Assembly: GCA_047974765.1 (NCBI GenBank)
Contig: JBKECP010000013.1
Location: 129,463 to 193,462 of the forward strand
Direction of reading: 5' to 3'
Length of the DNA: 64,000 nt
Origin: JBKECP01 sp047974765
GTDB taxonomy: Bacteria > Pseudomonadota > Gammaproteobacteria > Pseudomonadales > Halieaceae
A program made the position numbers and the translations under genes. The notes beneath the pieces were generated by a model that did not search any database, was not told the DNA's origin, and worked only from the letters and a program-made list of their open reading frames with translations. Below are positions 35,426 to 44,170 of the stretch, piece by piece (position 1 is the first letter of the stretch; each line of letters begins with the position of its first letter).

Positions 35426-36945
35426 AACGCTGGCCTCTGTCTTATTTACCCGCCCTGCTGGTGGCGCTGGTGGCGCTGGCTCCCATTGTCGTGTTGGTGG
35501 GCATGGTGTCTGAGGGGGGCTGGCAATTCTTTGATACCCACAATCTGCGGGTGGGTGCCAACACATTGTTGTTGATGTTGTTTACAGTGATTGGCGCGGT
35601 GCTCATTGGTGTGCCACTGGCGCTGCTGACCGCCTATGTGCGGCTACCGGCAGCCCGCTTCTGGTTGATCATGCTGGCATCACCACTGGCGGTACCAAGC
35701 TATATTGGTGCTTTTGCACTGTATGCAGCGCCGGGACGTGGCGGTGAAATTGAATTGCTGACAGGTTTGATGATACCGCGCCTGGATGGTTTGGCCGGTG
35801 CATCACTGGTGATGGCACTTTACACCTATCCCTTTGTGATGCTGGCCACACGGGCCTGTCTGTTGAGCCTGGATGTCAGTCTGGTGAATGCAGCGCGCAC
35901 CCTGGGCATGTCTTTGGGTGCCAGTTTGTGGCGTGTGGTGCTGCCGCGGGTTGTTGTGGGCATTGCCTCGGGTGCCTTGCTGGCGGCACTGTATGCGCTG
36001 TCGGATTTTGGTACCCCGGCGATTATGCACCTGGATACCTTCACCCGGGTGATTTACGTTGAATACAATGCTTTTGGCCTTAGCCAGGCAGCTATGCTGT
36101 CGCTGCAGCTGCTGGCAGTGGTGGCACTGGTACTGTTTCTGGAGTCAAGGGTTGTGGCTACAGCCGAACGGCCCGGCCGCGGCCTGCTGTTCTGGCCGGC
36201 CGGTTGGCAAAAAGCTCTGATGTTGCTGGCGGCCCTGCCTGTTTTCCTGCTGGCAATTGTGCTGCCTCTGGCGGTATTCATTCTCTGGCTGTTGCGCGAT
36301 GGCGCCGGTGATTTTGACATAATCTATGCTTGGAATTCGGTCAAGGCATCAATGCTGGCGGCTATCGTCGCGCTGGTGGTGGCGGTGCCGGTGGCTCATG
36401 CCGCACTCAGCGGCCGGGCTGGTCGCCTGATGGAGCGTGTAACGTATCTCGGTTATGGCGTGCCCGGTATTGTGATGGGTACGGCGCTGGTCTATATCGG
36501 TCTGAAATTGCCTTTTCTGTACCAGACACTGGGCCTGCTGGTGCTGGCCTATGTGCTGCGTTTTTTACCGCTGGCGGTGGGTACCGTGCGCGCATCGGCT
36601 CAGGGGCTGGATAGCTCGCTGGTCAGGGCCGCCCGGGTTCTCGGTGCCAGTCCCCGGGAAGCCTTTATGCGGGTGACTTTGCCGCTGACGGCCCGGGGGA
36701 TGGTAGCGGGTGCGGCGCTGGTCTTTCTGGAAGCCATGCGTGAACTGCCGGCTACGCTGATGCTCGGGCCAACCGGTTTTGAAACACTGGCCACTTATTT
36801 GTGGCGTGTTTATGAAGCGGGTTATTTTGGCCGTGCCGCTGTTCCCGGTCTGCTGCTGGTGCTGATGTCTGCCCTTGGACTGGCGCTGATGCTCAGCGGC
36901 GAGCGGCGGGCTGAATTTACTGTAACTGAGGAGCCGCACCACTGA
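35422..36945 (+). CDS. fbpB: Fe(3+) ABC transporter permease (two fused permease domains)
   Basis: The protein has 507 residues and about twelve membrane segments. The two halves each contain a binding-protein-dependent permease domain with an EAA-type loop: ARTLGMSLGASLWRVVLPRVV in the first half and ARVLGASPREAFMRVTLPLT in the second. It forms the membrane channel for ferric iron with FbpA and FbpC. It starts 4 bp inside fbpA and ends 1 bp into fbpC, so the whole set is translationally coupled. Confidence 0.93.
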   Translation: MKRWPLSYLPALLVALVALAPIVVLVGMVSEGGWQFFDTHNLRVGANTLLLMLFTVIGAVLIGVPLALLTAYVRLPAARFWLIMLASPLAVPSYIGAFALYAAPGRGGEIELLTGLMIPRLDGLAGASLVMALYTYPFVMLATRACLLSLDVSLVNAARTLGMSLGASLWRVVLPRVVVGIASGALLAALYALSDFGTPAIMHLDTFTRVIYVEYNAFGLSQAAMLSLQLLAVVALVLFLESRVVATAERPGRGLLFWPAGWQKALMLLAALPVFLLAIVLPLAVFILWLLRDGAGDFDIIYAWNSVKASMLAAIVALVVAVPVAHAALSGRAGRLMERVTYLGYGVPGIVMGTALVYIGLKLPFLYQTLGLLVLAYVLRFLPLAVGTVRASAQGLDSSLVRAARVLGASPREAFMRVTLPLTARGMVAGAALVFLEAMRELPATLMLGPTGFETLATYLWRVYEAGYFGRAAVPGLLLVLMSALGLALMLSGERRAEFTVTEEPHH

Positions 36946-37958
36946 TGTTGACTGTTAGTAATCTTACCGTCTGTTATGGCTCAACCCGGGTGGTGGATAA
37001 ACTGGATCTGGTGCTGGGCGCCAATGAAATTCTGATGCTGGTGGGCCCAACAGGCTGTGGTAAAACCACGATTTTGCAGGCTTTGGCTGGATTGGTGCCG
37101 ATCAGTGAGGGCCGGATCAGCATGGCGGGCTGGCAGGCTGCACCGACCTCACCGGTAGCACCGGAAAAACGCAATGTTGGCATGGTGTTTCAGGATTTTG
37201 CTCTCTTTCCCCACCTCAGTGTTGAACAGAATGTCGGTTTTCGCCTGAAAGATACCCGCCCGGTTGATCACTGGCTGGACCTGCTCGGGCTGGAAAATTT
37301 TCGCAAGGCCAAACCGGCCACACTGTCCGGCGGCCAGAAACAGCGGGTGGCGCTGGCGCGAACACTGGCTCACCAACCTGGCTTTGTGTTGCTGGATGAA
37401 CCGCTGTCCAATCTTGATGCGGCTCTCAAAGACCGGTTGCGCTGGGATATTCGCCAGGCACTTAAAAGTGCGGGGGTACCGGCCATATGGGTCACTCACG
37501 ACCAGCAGGAGGCACTGTCGGTCGGTGATCGGGTCGGTATTCTCAATCGCGGTGTATTGGCTCAGCTGGACACACCGGAGGTCTGTTTTACGGCACCAGC
37601 CAATCACTTTGTGGCCCGTTTTTTGGGCGAGGCAGATTTTTTACCGGGTGTGCTCAAGGGCGAGCGTGTTGAAACTGTTATCGGTGCGGCGGCTGCCACA
37701 CCTGTCAACGGTGCAGCTGGCGAAGTGGATTTGCTGGTGCGGCCGGATGACCTGGTACTGACGACAGCTGCGGACGCGCAGGCCAATGGTGCTGTTACAT
37801 GGGCGCGCTATGAAGGGGGTACGCGCCTGTGCGCTGTTGCTTTGGATGCAGGGCCAAACCTGCATGTGCGGGTCGGTCATGAAGTCTGTGTTGAGCCCGG
37901 CCAGAGGGTACAGCTGGAACTGGTGTCCGGGGAGTCGCTGGCGGCGCTTGCGCGCTGA
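36945..37958 (+). CDS. fbpC: Fe(3+) ABC transporter ATP-binding protein
   Basis: The protein has 337 residues. Walker A is GPTGCGKTT at about residues 34-42, the Q-loop is VGMVFQDFALFPHLSV, the signature is LSGGQKQRVALAR, Walker B is VLLDEPLSNLD, and the switch His is in WVTHDQQEAL. A C-terminal TOBE-like domain (DLLVRPDDL and following) completes a FbpC/PotA-type ATPase. Its ATG overlaps the stop of the permease gene. It converges with the aldo/keto reductase gene 41 bp away. Confidence 0.93.
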   Translation: MLTVSNLTVCYGSTRVVDKLDLVLGANEILMLVGPTGCGKTTILQALAGLVPISEGRISMAGWQAAPTSPVAPEKRNVGMVFQDFALFPHLSVEQNVGFRLKDTRPVDHWLDLLGLENFRKAKPATLSGGQKQRVALARTLAHQPGFVLLDEPLSNLDAALKDRLRWDIRQALKSAGVPAIWVTHDQQEALSVGDRVGILNRGVLAQLDTPEVCFTAPANHFVARFLGEADFLPGVLKGERVETVIGAAAATPVNGAAGEVDLLVRPDDLVLTTAADAQANGAVTWARYEGGTRLCAVALDAGPNLHVRVGHEVCVEPGQRVQLELVSGESLAALAR

Positions 37959-37999
37959 GATTTTGCCAGCGACTCTGATTTTCCGACGAACCTGACGCC

Positions 38000-38986
38000 T
38001 TAGTGGTTGAGTGTTTGCATGCCGGTGGGTGTATAGCGCTCGCCAACGACCTCACAGTTATCGACGATTTCTCGCAGCTTGCTGAGTGCTGAGGAGGGCA
38101 GTGTCAGTCCGGCTGCGATGTTGTTTTCACTTAAATAGCGGGGATTCTTGGTGCCGGGAATGGGAACGATGGTATCGCCTGCGGCCAGCAGCCAGGCCAG
38201 TGCTACCTGGGCGGGTGTCGCATTCAGACTGCGGGCAATGTCATGGACGGCTTCCACCAAAGCCAGATTGCGATCCAGTGCCGCCTGCTGGAATCGCGGC
38301 ATGGAGGCACGAAAATCACCTGCCGACAGGTCGCTGGCAGATCGCATTGAGCCCGTTAAAAACCCCCGTCCCAGTGGTGAGTAAGCAACAAAGCCAATAC
38401 CCAGTTGCTGACAGGTCGGCAGAATTTCTGCTTCTACTTCCGGTGACCACAGTGAATATTCACTTTGTAATGCGGCAACGTGCAGAGCGGCATGGGCTTT
38501 TTTGAGTGTATCCACACTGACCTCGGATAAGCCCACATATTTGATTTTGCCCTCCTTGCGCAGGTCGGCAAAAGTCTCCATCACCTCTTCAATGGGCGTA
38601 ATGCCGTCATAGCGATGCAGGTAGTAAAGGTCGATACATTCCACGCCCAGGCGTTGCAGTGATCCCTCGCAGGCGCTGCGAATGTAGTCGGGGCTGCTGT
38701 TGAGGCCACGGACATTGGGATCTTCACTGCGCACAATGCCACATTTGGTGGCAACCTGAGCTGTGTCTGCTGACAATGTTGTCAAAAAGCGGGCCAGTAA
38801 TCGTTCGTTGTTACCATTGCCGTACATATCAGCGGTATCGAAGAAGGTAACACCTTCGTCGAGTGCCTGTTTCAGTACCTGAAGTGAACGCTCATCATTA
38901 CGACTGCCGTAAAACTCACTCATACCCATACAGCCTAACCCGAGAGCTGATACCTCAAGACCTGGCGCCAGTTGTCGTGTGTCCAT
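38000..38986 (-). CDS. Aldo/keto reductase
   Basis: The protein has 328 residues and a TIM-barrel that uses NADPH. GLGCMGMSEFYG, FFDTADMYGNGNNERLLARFL (catalytic Asp and Tyr), VATKCGI (catalytic Lys) and YYLHRYDGITPIEEVMETF (catalytic His) are the active-site set. VALAWLLAAGDTIVPIPGTKNPRYL is the cofactor-binding C-terminus. The family includes YajO-like and AKR13-type enzymes acting on aldehydes; the substrate is unknown. ATG 38986 follows AGGAG. Confidence 0.9.
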   Translation of the reverse strand: MDTRQLAPGLEVSALGLGCMGMSEFYGSRNDERSLQVLKQALDEGVTFFDTADMYGNGNNERLLARFLTTLSADTAQVATKCGIVRSEDPNVRGLNSSPDYIRSACEGSLQRLGVECIDLYYLHRYDGITPIEEVMETFADLRKEGKIKYVGLSEVSVDTLKKAHAALHVAALQSEYSLWSPEVEAEILPTCQQLGIGFVAYSPLGRGFLTGSMRSASDLSAGDFRASMPRFQQAALDRNLALVEAVHDIARSLNATPAQVALAWLLAAGDTIVPIPGTKNPRYLSENNIAAGLTLPSSALSKLREIVDNCEVVGERYTPTGMQTLNH

Positions 38987-39160
38987 GCTTTGTTCTCCTG
39001 TTTTGGTGACAGATGAAGGAAAGCAATCATTGTAGCCTTTCATGAATGAGGCCTAATTGTAGAAAAAACGTAAGTTGTTTTCCGAAAATGGAAAGTTGAT
39101 GTAGGATTATTGCGATTGCTAAGGCACTGCCTGACAGTGTTGGCAGGGCAGGTTGGCAGG

Positions 39161-39250
39161 GCAAAAATCAAGGGGTTTTGCAAATTCTGCCGATTTAAAC
39201 GGGCGACAATCAAATAGTGAAGGATTCATCTATTTGATTGTCAGGTTGAT
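39161..39250 (+). repeat. Palindromic repeat, two-unit copy upstream of the LysR gene
   Basis: Unit 1 is GCAAAA-atcaagggg-TTTTGC (39161-39181). Unit 2 is the perfect 13-bp stem GACAATCAAATAG / CTATTTGATTGTC (39205-39242), ending AGGTTGATAA. The same two units, in the same order, occur at 48066-48142. The repeat lies 25 bp before the LysR-type start codon and upstream of the divergent aldo/keto reductase. Confidence 0.88.
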
Positions 39251-39274
39251 AAGTGCCTGTTGGGGGGGTTAGTA

Positions 39275-40246
39275 ATGCAGTGGCAGAGTTTGTGGGATGA
39301 CGTACCGGTTTTTCTGGCGGTGGCGCGGACGGGGTCGTTGTCTGCCGCTGCCCGGCAGCTGGGTTTTGGGGTTGCCACTGTGTCACGGCGCATTGCCCGA
39401 TTGGAGCAGGCACTGGCACTGCCTCTGTTTTCCCGTCATCAAAACGGTTATCGCCTGACCGATGACGGCGCCAATTTACTGGTGCGGGCGGAAGAGGCTG
39501 AATCGGCGATGGCCAGTCTGATGGCGGCCGGTGAGATAGCCGGACAGGTGGCGGGCCGGGTGCGACTGGCAACAGCGGAATATCTGGCTGCTGATATCCT
39601 GCTGCCAATGCTGCCACGTTTGTTAAGCACTTATCCTGCGCTGGCCGTTGATATAGTGACCGACATCAACCTGGCCAATCTGCATCGGCACGATGCTGAT
39701 CTGGCAGTGCGCATGGTCAGGCCTGATCATGGCAATCTGCGTATCCGCCGCCTGGGTACGCTGGGTTATGGCCTGTATGGCAGCGTTGATTATTTGCAAA
39801 GAGCTTTCTCGCTACAAAAAAAATTCGAGCCAAAAACGGCTTTCTCCCGGGAAAAGATTTTTGAAGGAAAAACACTGGATGATGTGTCGGTTTGTGATTT
39901 TGTCAGCTGGTCTGACAGCTATGGCCATCTGAATGCTGCCCGCTGGGTGTGCAAGATGCTGCGGGCGCGTACACCACGGCTGACAGTCACCAGCCTGACC
40001 TCCAAAATTGCTGCGCTGCGTGCTGGCCTTGGCTTGGGTGTGCTGCCGCATCTGGTGGCAATACCAGCGGGCTTGCAAGCCGTTAAAATTGCAGATGTTG
40101 AAGCGGTTATGTCAGCGGAGATTGATCAGGAAATCTGGCTGGTTATTCACAGTGATATGGCGCTTTCACCAAGGGTACGGGTGGTGGCTGATTTTGTGGC
40201 TGAGGTTGTAGCTAATCAGGCCGCTCTATTGCAAGGAAACAAGTAA
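39275..40246 (+). CDS. LysR-type transcriptional regulator
   Basis: The protein has 323 residues. The N-terminal winged helix is clear: VPVFLAVARTGSLSAAARQLGFGVATVSRRIARLE. The effector domain has TAEYLAADILLPMLPRLL and LRAGLGLGVLPHLVA. An unusual Lys-rich stretch of about 20-25 residues (around residues 175-198, EPKTAFSREKIFEGK) is inserted before DDVSVCDFVSWSDS. The matching DNA at 39797-39873 is AT-rich and may be a late insertion. ATG 39275 follows GGGGGG. The ligand and target genes are unknown; the divergent aldo/keto reductase is a natural candidate. Confidence 0.88.
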   Translation: MQWQSLWDDVPVFLAVARTGSLSAAARQLGFGVATVSRRIARLEQALALPLFSRHQNGYRLTDDGANLLVRAEEAESAMASLMAAGEIAGQVAGRVRLATAEYLAADILLPMLPRLLSTYPALAVDIVTDINLANLHRHDADLAVRMVRPDHGNLRIRRLGTLGYGLYGSVDYLQRAFSLQKKFEPKTAFSREKIFEGKTLDDVSVCDFVSWSDSYGHLNAARWVCKMLRARTPRLTVTSLTSKIAALRAGLGLGVLPHLVAIPAGLQAVKIADVEAVMSAEIDQEIWLVIHSDMALSPRVRVVADFVAEVVANQAALLQGNK

Positions 40247-40248
40247 AG

Positions 40249-40320
40249 CCTGCTGTCCTGGTGCATGCCTTGTCAGGCTTACACCGGGGCAGCAGGGTAC
40301 TCCGGGTTGTACCCGTTTTT
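40249..40320 (+). terminator. Nested hairpin and Rho-independent terminator after the LysR gene
   Basis: Outer stem CCTGCTGTCCTGGTG (40249-40263) pairs with CACCGGGGCAGCAGG (40282-40296) using only G-U wobbles; an inner GCCT/AGGC stem sits in the loop. Directly after it GGGTAC (40295-40300) and GTACCC (40309-40314) form a second hairpin followed by GTTTTT. The last hairpin fits a terminator; the first is longer than needed for one. Confidence 0.75.
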
Positions 40321-40322
40321 GT

Positions 40323-41087
40323 TCAGTCTGCCTTTTTGTCCAGACTGTAATCAAAGGGAAAAACGTTCCACGCGGAATGTTTATTGTCCAGTATCGTGTT
40401 CATAATTTTCTTTCTTTCTTCGTATGCACCCTCATCCATCGACCAGTAAAGGTAACCGGCAATATAGTTATCCGCCATTTCAGCATGAGATGAAAAATTA
40501 GCCTGTACTTTTTGGGCAATACGCAAACAATAGGCGTAAGCCTCTTCTTTGCTGGCATAACCGGCCTGATAGCCCCAGCCCAAAATGCCAATGGCACGCA
40601 CCAGATCCCAGGCCAGTAGCCCCTTTTCCTTAAAGGCTTCCCTGTTGGCCCACACCAGTTTGTCGATGGCATTATATTCCGGGTTTGCCGTTAAATTTTC
40701 CTGGAAGTCGGCTTCTGAAAATTCAAAAAAACCCTCGTAGGCATGCATAAATGCTTTGTGATGCATTTCGCCGTTTTCCAGTGAGCGCATAGTGTTCTTA
40801 AATTGCAGTTTGTTGTTGATGCTCCACCATTGTTGTAGCGCACCCTTATAAGCTGCCTGATTTTCTGGTCTTTTGGGTTCGCCAGAGAAAATAAAATCAC
40901 TGGTGCTGTTTTCATAGTTCAAAATAGCATTCATTGACCAGACATAGACCATTTGATGGTCCTGGTTTACGTTGGCGATATCATTTTTGGTCAGTATTTT
41001 TTCTGATCCGCAGCCTGCGAGAGTGGCCAGAGGTAGAAAAATCAGGGCTTTCAGGGTGGAATAAATGAAGGGTGATTTATGGCGCAT
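40323..41087 (-). CDS. Putative lipoprotein with DUF1266-like domain
   Basis: The protein has 254 residues. A lipoprotein signal (LKALIFLPLATLAGC) puts a lipid-modified Cys at about residue 26. The mature part resembles DUF1266: WDLVRAIGILGWGYQAGYASKEEAYAYCLRIAQKVQANFSS (read in parts) and YIAGYLYWSM. The family function is unknown. The gene converges with the LysR gene across the terminator at 40295-40320. A pentapeptide-protein gene lies 95 bp upstream on the same strand. Confidence 0.72.
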   Translation of the reverse strand: MRHKSPFIYSTLKALIFLPLATLAGCGSEKILTKNDIANVNQDHQMVYVWSMNAILNYENSTSDFIFSGEPKRPENQAAYKGALQQWWSINNKLQFKNTMRSLENGEMHHKAFMHAYEGFFEFSEADFQENLTANPEYNAIDKLVWANREAFKEKGLLAWDLVRAIGILGWGYQAGYASKEEAYAYCLRIAQKVQANFSSHAEMADNYIAGYLYWSMDEGAYEERKKIMNTILDNKHSAWNVFPFDYSLDKKAD

Positions 41088-41182
41088 GTTGCCTTCTCCG
41101 TTTTTTGGTCCATCAAAAATGGAAGGATTAATCAGACAGTATGGTTGTAAAGTTTTGTATGGCAGGTAGTGTATTGAAGACT

Positions 41183-41530
41183 TCAGGTTTTGCGATGGTA
41201 GCGCAAGCGGGTGCCTGTATCCAGTGACAGGCGGATTTCCTCTGCGCTCAATTCCTGAGGGAAATAGGTGCCTGAAAGTTTGGCGTCCAGCAGACTGGCA
41301 CCTTCGAGATTGGTCTGGCGAAAGTCGATACCCGACAGATCCGCATTGCGAAAATAGGAATTGCTGAAGTCGAGACCAGCGGCATTCATATTACGCAAAT
41401 CACGGCCGCGGTAGTCTCCGCTTTTTAATTCACTGTTATCCAGTTGGTCGCGCTGTTCATTGAAGCCTTTGATGTCTTCATTGCGCAGCAGTTGGTATAA
41501 AGGATCCTGCTTGATGAGGGGCTTGGTCAT
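41183..41530 (-). CDS. Small pentapeptide-repeat protein
   Basis: The protein has 115 residues. The middle contains pentapeptide-like repeats A-[DN]-[LF]-x-x: DYRGRDLRNMNAAGLDFSNSYFRNADLSGIDFRQTNLEGASLLDAKL (read in parts), enough for about one and a half turns of a right-handed beta-helix. No membrane segment or signal is seen. Similar small proteins are common, and their role is unknown. It lies just before a palindromic repeat and polB, on the opposite strand to polB. Confidence 0.75.
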   Translation of the reverse strand: MTKPLIKQDPLYQLLRNEDIKGFNEQRDQLDNSELKSGDYRGRDLRNMNAAGLDFSNSYFRNADLSGIDFRQTNLEGASLLDAKLSGTYFPQELSAEEIRLSLDTGTRLRYHRKT

Positions 41531-41560
41531 TAACGGTTTTCCCTGTTGGTCATATGACGG

Positions 41561-41645
41561 CTATTAACCCTGCGACCGACTTCGTTGACGACGGCACATT
41601 CATGTGCCGCTATTACCCCGACAGTCTATATGGCTGGGTTAATAA
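41561..41645 (+). repeat. Palindromic repeat units upstream of polB
   Basis: GGCACAT (41593-41599) pairs with ATGTGCC (41602-41608), followed by CGCTATTA and then CCCCGACAGTCTATATGGCTGGG with the tail TTAATAA (to 41645). The last unit matches unit 2 at 17838-17857 with transitions in paired and loop positions. The first unit recurs inverted after polB at 44120-44135. Confidence 0.85.
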
Positions 41646-41719
41646 TTCTGGATATAGAGTGGTATGGACAGTCGCAAGCATAGCATGGCAACAGGTCTGG
41701 CGCGCAAACGAGGTGGGGC

Positions 41720-44089
41720 ATGACAATGAACACAGGAGTTCTGCTAACGCGGGACTGGCGCGATACAGAACAGGGACTGGTACTGGAATTCTGGTTTGCC
41801 ACCGCTGACGGCCCGCTGCGAGTAGTGGTTGATGGTGAGCGCAGCGTGTTTTTTCTATCGGAAGAGGATGCTTCTATCGCCATGCACATGCTCACAGGTC
41901 AACAGGGTATTGAATTGCGGCCTCTGCGGTTGCGTAATTTTGCCATGGAGTCAGTGCTTGGGCTTTACTGCGATGGTTATCGCCAGTCCCGACAGATTGC
42001 TGGGCGTTTGCAGGCAGCGGGCCTGGAGCCTCTTGAGAGCGATATCAACCCGGCTGAACGTTATCTGATGGAGCGGGGTATTCGCAGCGTGGCCGCTATT
42101 TCAGGTGCGGCGGTGACAGTGTGTGAAGGGGCTGTCAGTCTGCGCCAGCCCCGGTTGCGTCCGGCGGCGATAGCGCCATCGCTGACACTGCTGTCATTTG
42201 ATATTGAAACGGCTATGCATGGAATCGAGCTTTACTCTATTGGCGTGCATGGTCAGTGTGGCGAGAAAGAGATCAAACGTGTATTTATGCGCGGTGACGG
42301 CGAGGGTCAGGATACTTGTCCCAACTACGTTACCTTTATCGGACGCGAGCGCGATCTGCTGTTGGCTTTTCTCGACTTTGTAGCTGATTTTGATCCAGAT
42401 GTATTGATTGGCTGGAACGTGGTCAATTTTGATCTTTGGTATCTACAGAAGGTGGCTGACAAGTATGGTCTGCGCCTGAATCTGGGGCGACAGCGGCGGC
42501 CCGCACACTGGCGGCAGCTGGAGGGTGAGCGTCGCAGTATCTGTCTGGCGGGCAGGGTGGTGCTGGATGGTATAGATCTGCTGCGTACAGCTTTTTATCG
42601 CTTTGAGAGTTTTTCCCTCAATCATGTTGCCTCTCAGTTGCTGGGGGAGAGTAAATTGCTTGAGGGTGGTGATCGGGGTGAGGAAATTGGTCGGCTGTTC
42701 CGGCAGGATAAGGGCGCACTGGCCGCCTATAATCTGAAAGACTGTGAGCTGGTGTCAGCTATTTTTAAACACACGCATTTGCTTGATTTTGCCCTTGCGC
42801 GTGCTGCTATTACCGGTCTCAACCTGGATCGCGCCGGTGGCTCGGTGGCATCCTTTGACAACCTTTATTTACCGCACTTGCACCGGGCGGGTTACGTTGC
42901 TCCCAACGCCAGTCAGGTCTTGCTGGCCAGCCCTGGCGGTTATGTGCTCGACTCAGAGCCAGGTATTTATGAGCATGTGCTGGTGCTCGACTTTAAAAGC
43001 CTGTACCCAAGTATTATCCGCACTTTCTGTATTGATCCGCTGGGGCTTGCAAGGGGAATGTCCGGCCAATTGTCGGCAGCAGATACTGTGGCAGGTTTTC
43101 TGGAAGCCCGTTTTGCCCGTGATGGCCATATTTTGCCCGGCTTGATTGGTGAGCTGTGGGCGTTGCGTGACAAGGCTCGTGCAGCGGCTGACGTGCCCCT
43201 GTCACAGGCCATTAAAATTATTATGAATGCCTTCTATGGCGTGCTTGGTTCCGGTGGTTGTCGTTTCTTCGATGCCCGTCTGGCCAGTTCCATTACGCGT
43301 CGTGGCCATGAAATTTTACAGCGCACACGAGACAGAATCGAAGCCCTCGGGCACCGGGTTATCTACGGTGATACCGACTCGGTTTTTGTCTGGTTGCAGG
43401 ATGTCGATGGTGATGAGGCGGCACGCGCAATTGGTGCGTTTTTACAGACTGAGTTAAACAGCTGGTGGGCACAGCAGGTCGATGATGAATTTGGACTGCA
43501 ATGCTATCTGGAGCTGGAGTTTGAAACCCACTACAGTCGCTTTCTGATGCCGACTATTCGCGGCTCCGACAGGGGCAGTAAAAAACGCTATGCGGGACTG
43601 GTGCGCCGGGTTGATGGCGATGAGCGTCTGGTATTCAAAGGCCTGGAAAATGTCCGCACTGACTGGACACGGTTGGCGCGCAATTTCCAGCAGGAGCTTT
43701 ATCGCCGTATTTTTGCTGCCGAACCTTATCAAGGCTGGCTTAAACAGGAAGTGCGACAGGTGCTGGCGGGTGAACGTGATGATGAACTTGTCTACCGCAA
43801 GCGTCTGCGCCGTCGGCTGGATGAGTATCAGCGCAATGTGCCGCCCCATGTACAGGCGGCGCGCCTGTATGAAGCGCGTGGTCTGCCTGCGCCCGGGCGA
43901 GGTGACTGGGTGGATTATGTTATTACCAGCGCCGGTGCCGAACCGGCAGGTTGTTCACTGGCACCGCTGGATTATCAGTATTATGTTGACCGTCAGCTAC
44001 AGCCGGTAGCTGACGGTATTCTGGGTTTGCTCGGTGAGTCCTTCAGAGCATTGACTGACCGCCAGCTGGGTTTGTTTGGCAGTGATTAA
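41720..44089 (+). CDS. polB: DNA polymerase II (family B)
   Basis: The protein has 789 residues. The 3'-5' exonuclease begins with LLSFDIETAMHG (Exo I) and has GWNVVNFDLWYL (Exo II) and YNLKDCELV (Exo III). Polymerase motif A is VLDFKSLYPSIIRTF, motif B is IKIIMNAFYGVLGS, and motif C is IYGDTDSVF. KKRYAGL and KGLENVRTDWT are family segments near the thumb. It helps restart stalled forks and acts in translesion synthesis; in E. coli it is LexA-controlled. I found no good LexA box in the 190 bp upstream. It is bracketed by inverted copies of a palindromic repeat unit. Confidence 0.97.
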   Translation: MTMNTGVLLTRDWRDTEQGLVLEFWFATADGPLRVVVDGERSVFFLSEEDASIAMHMLTGQQGIELRPLRLRNFAMESVLGLYCDGYRQSRQIAGRLQAAGLEPLESDINPAERYLMERGIRSVAAISGAAVTVCEGAVSLRQPRLRPAAIAPSLTLLSFDIETAMHGIELYSIGVHGQCGEKEIKRVFMRGDGEGQDTCPNYVTFIGRERDLLLAFLDFVADFDPDVLIGWNVVNFDLWYLQKVADKYGLRLNLGRQRRPAHWRQLEGERRSICLAGRVVLDGIDLLRTAFYRFESFSLNHVASQLLGESKLLEGGDRGEEIGRLFRQDKGALAAYNLKDCELVSAIFKHTHLLDFALARAAITGLNLDRAGGSVASFDNLYLPHLHRAGYVAPNASQVLLASPGGYVLDSEPGIYEHVLVLDFKSLYPSIIRTFCIDPLGLARGMSGQLSAADTVAGFLEARFARDGHILPGLIGELWALRDKARAAADVPLSQAIKIIMNAFYGVLGSGGCRFFDARLASSITRRGHEILQRTRDRIEALGHRVIYGDTDSVFVWLQDVDGDEAARAIGAFLQTELNSWWAQQVDDEFGLQCYLELEFETHYSRFLMPTIRGSDRGSKKRYAGLVRRVDGDERLVFKGLENVRTDWTRLARNFQQELYRRIFAAEPYQGWLKQEVRQVLAGERDDELVYRKRLRRRLDEYQRNVPPHVQAARLYEARGLPAPGRGDWVDYVITSAGAEPAGCSLAPLDYQYYVDRQLQPVADGILGLLGESFRALTDRQLGLFGSD

Positions 44090-44145
44090 CCCGGCAAGCT
44101 TTTAGCCGAATGAATAAGCGGCACATGGATGTGCCAGGTTAGTAA
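44088..44145 (+). repeat. Palindromic repeat units downstream of polB
   Basis: ATTAACCCGGC overlaps the polB stop codon. GGCACAT (44120-44126) pairs with ATGTGCC (44129-44135), then AGGTTAGTAATAA. Read outwards from the gene, the GGCACAT unit is the inverted partner of 41593-41608, with similar AATAAGC/AATAGC flank. Confidence 0.8.
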
Positions 44146-44170
44146 TAAGACGTGCTTTTGCTGCTGGATT

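Noticed and set aside
41531..41719. LexA box upstream of polB
   Set aside because: No CTG-N10-CAG site with the usual AT-rich core was found; only repeat units are visible.
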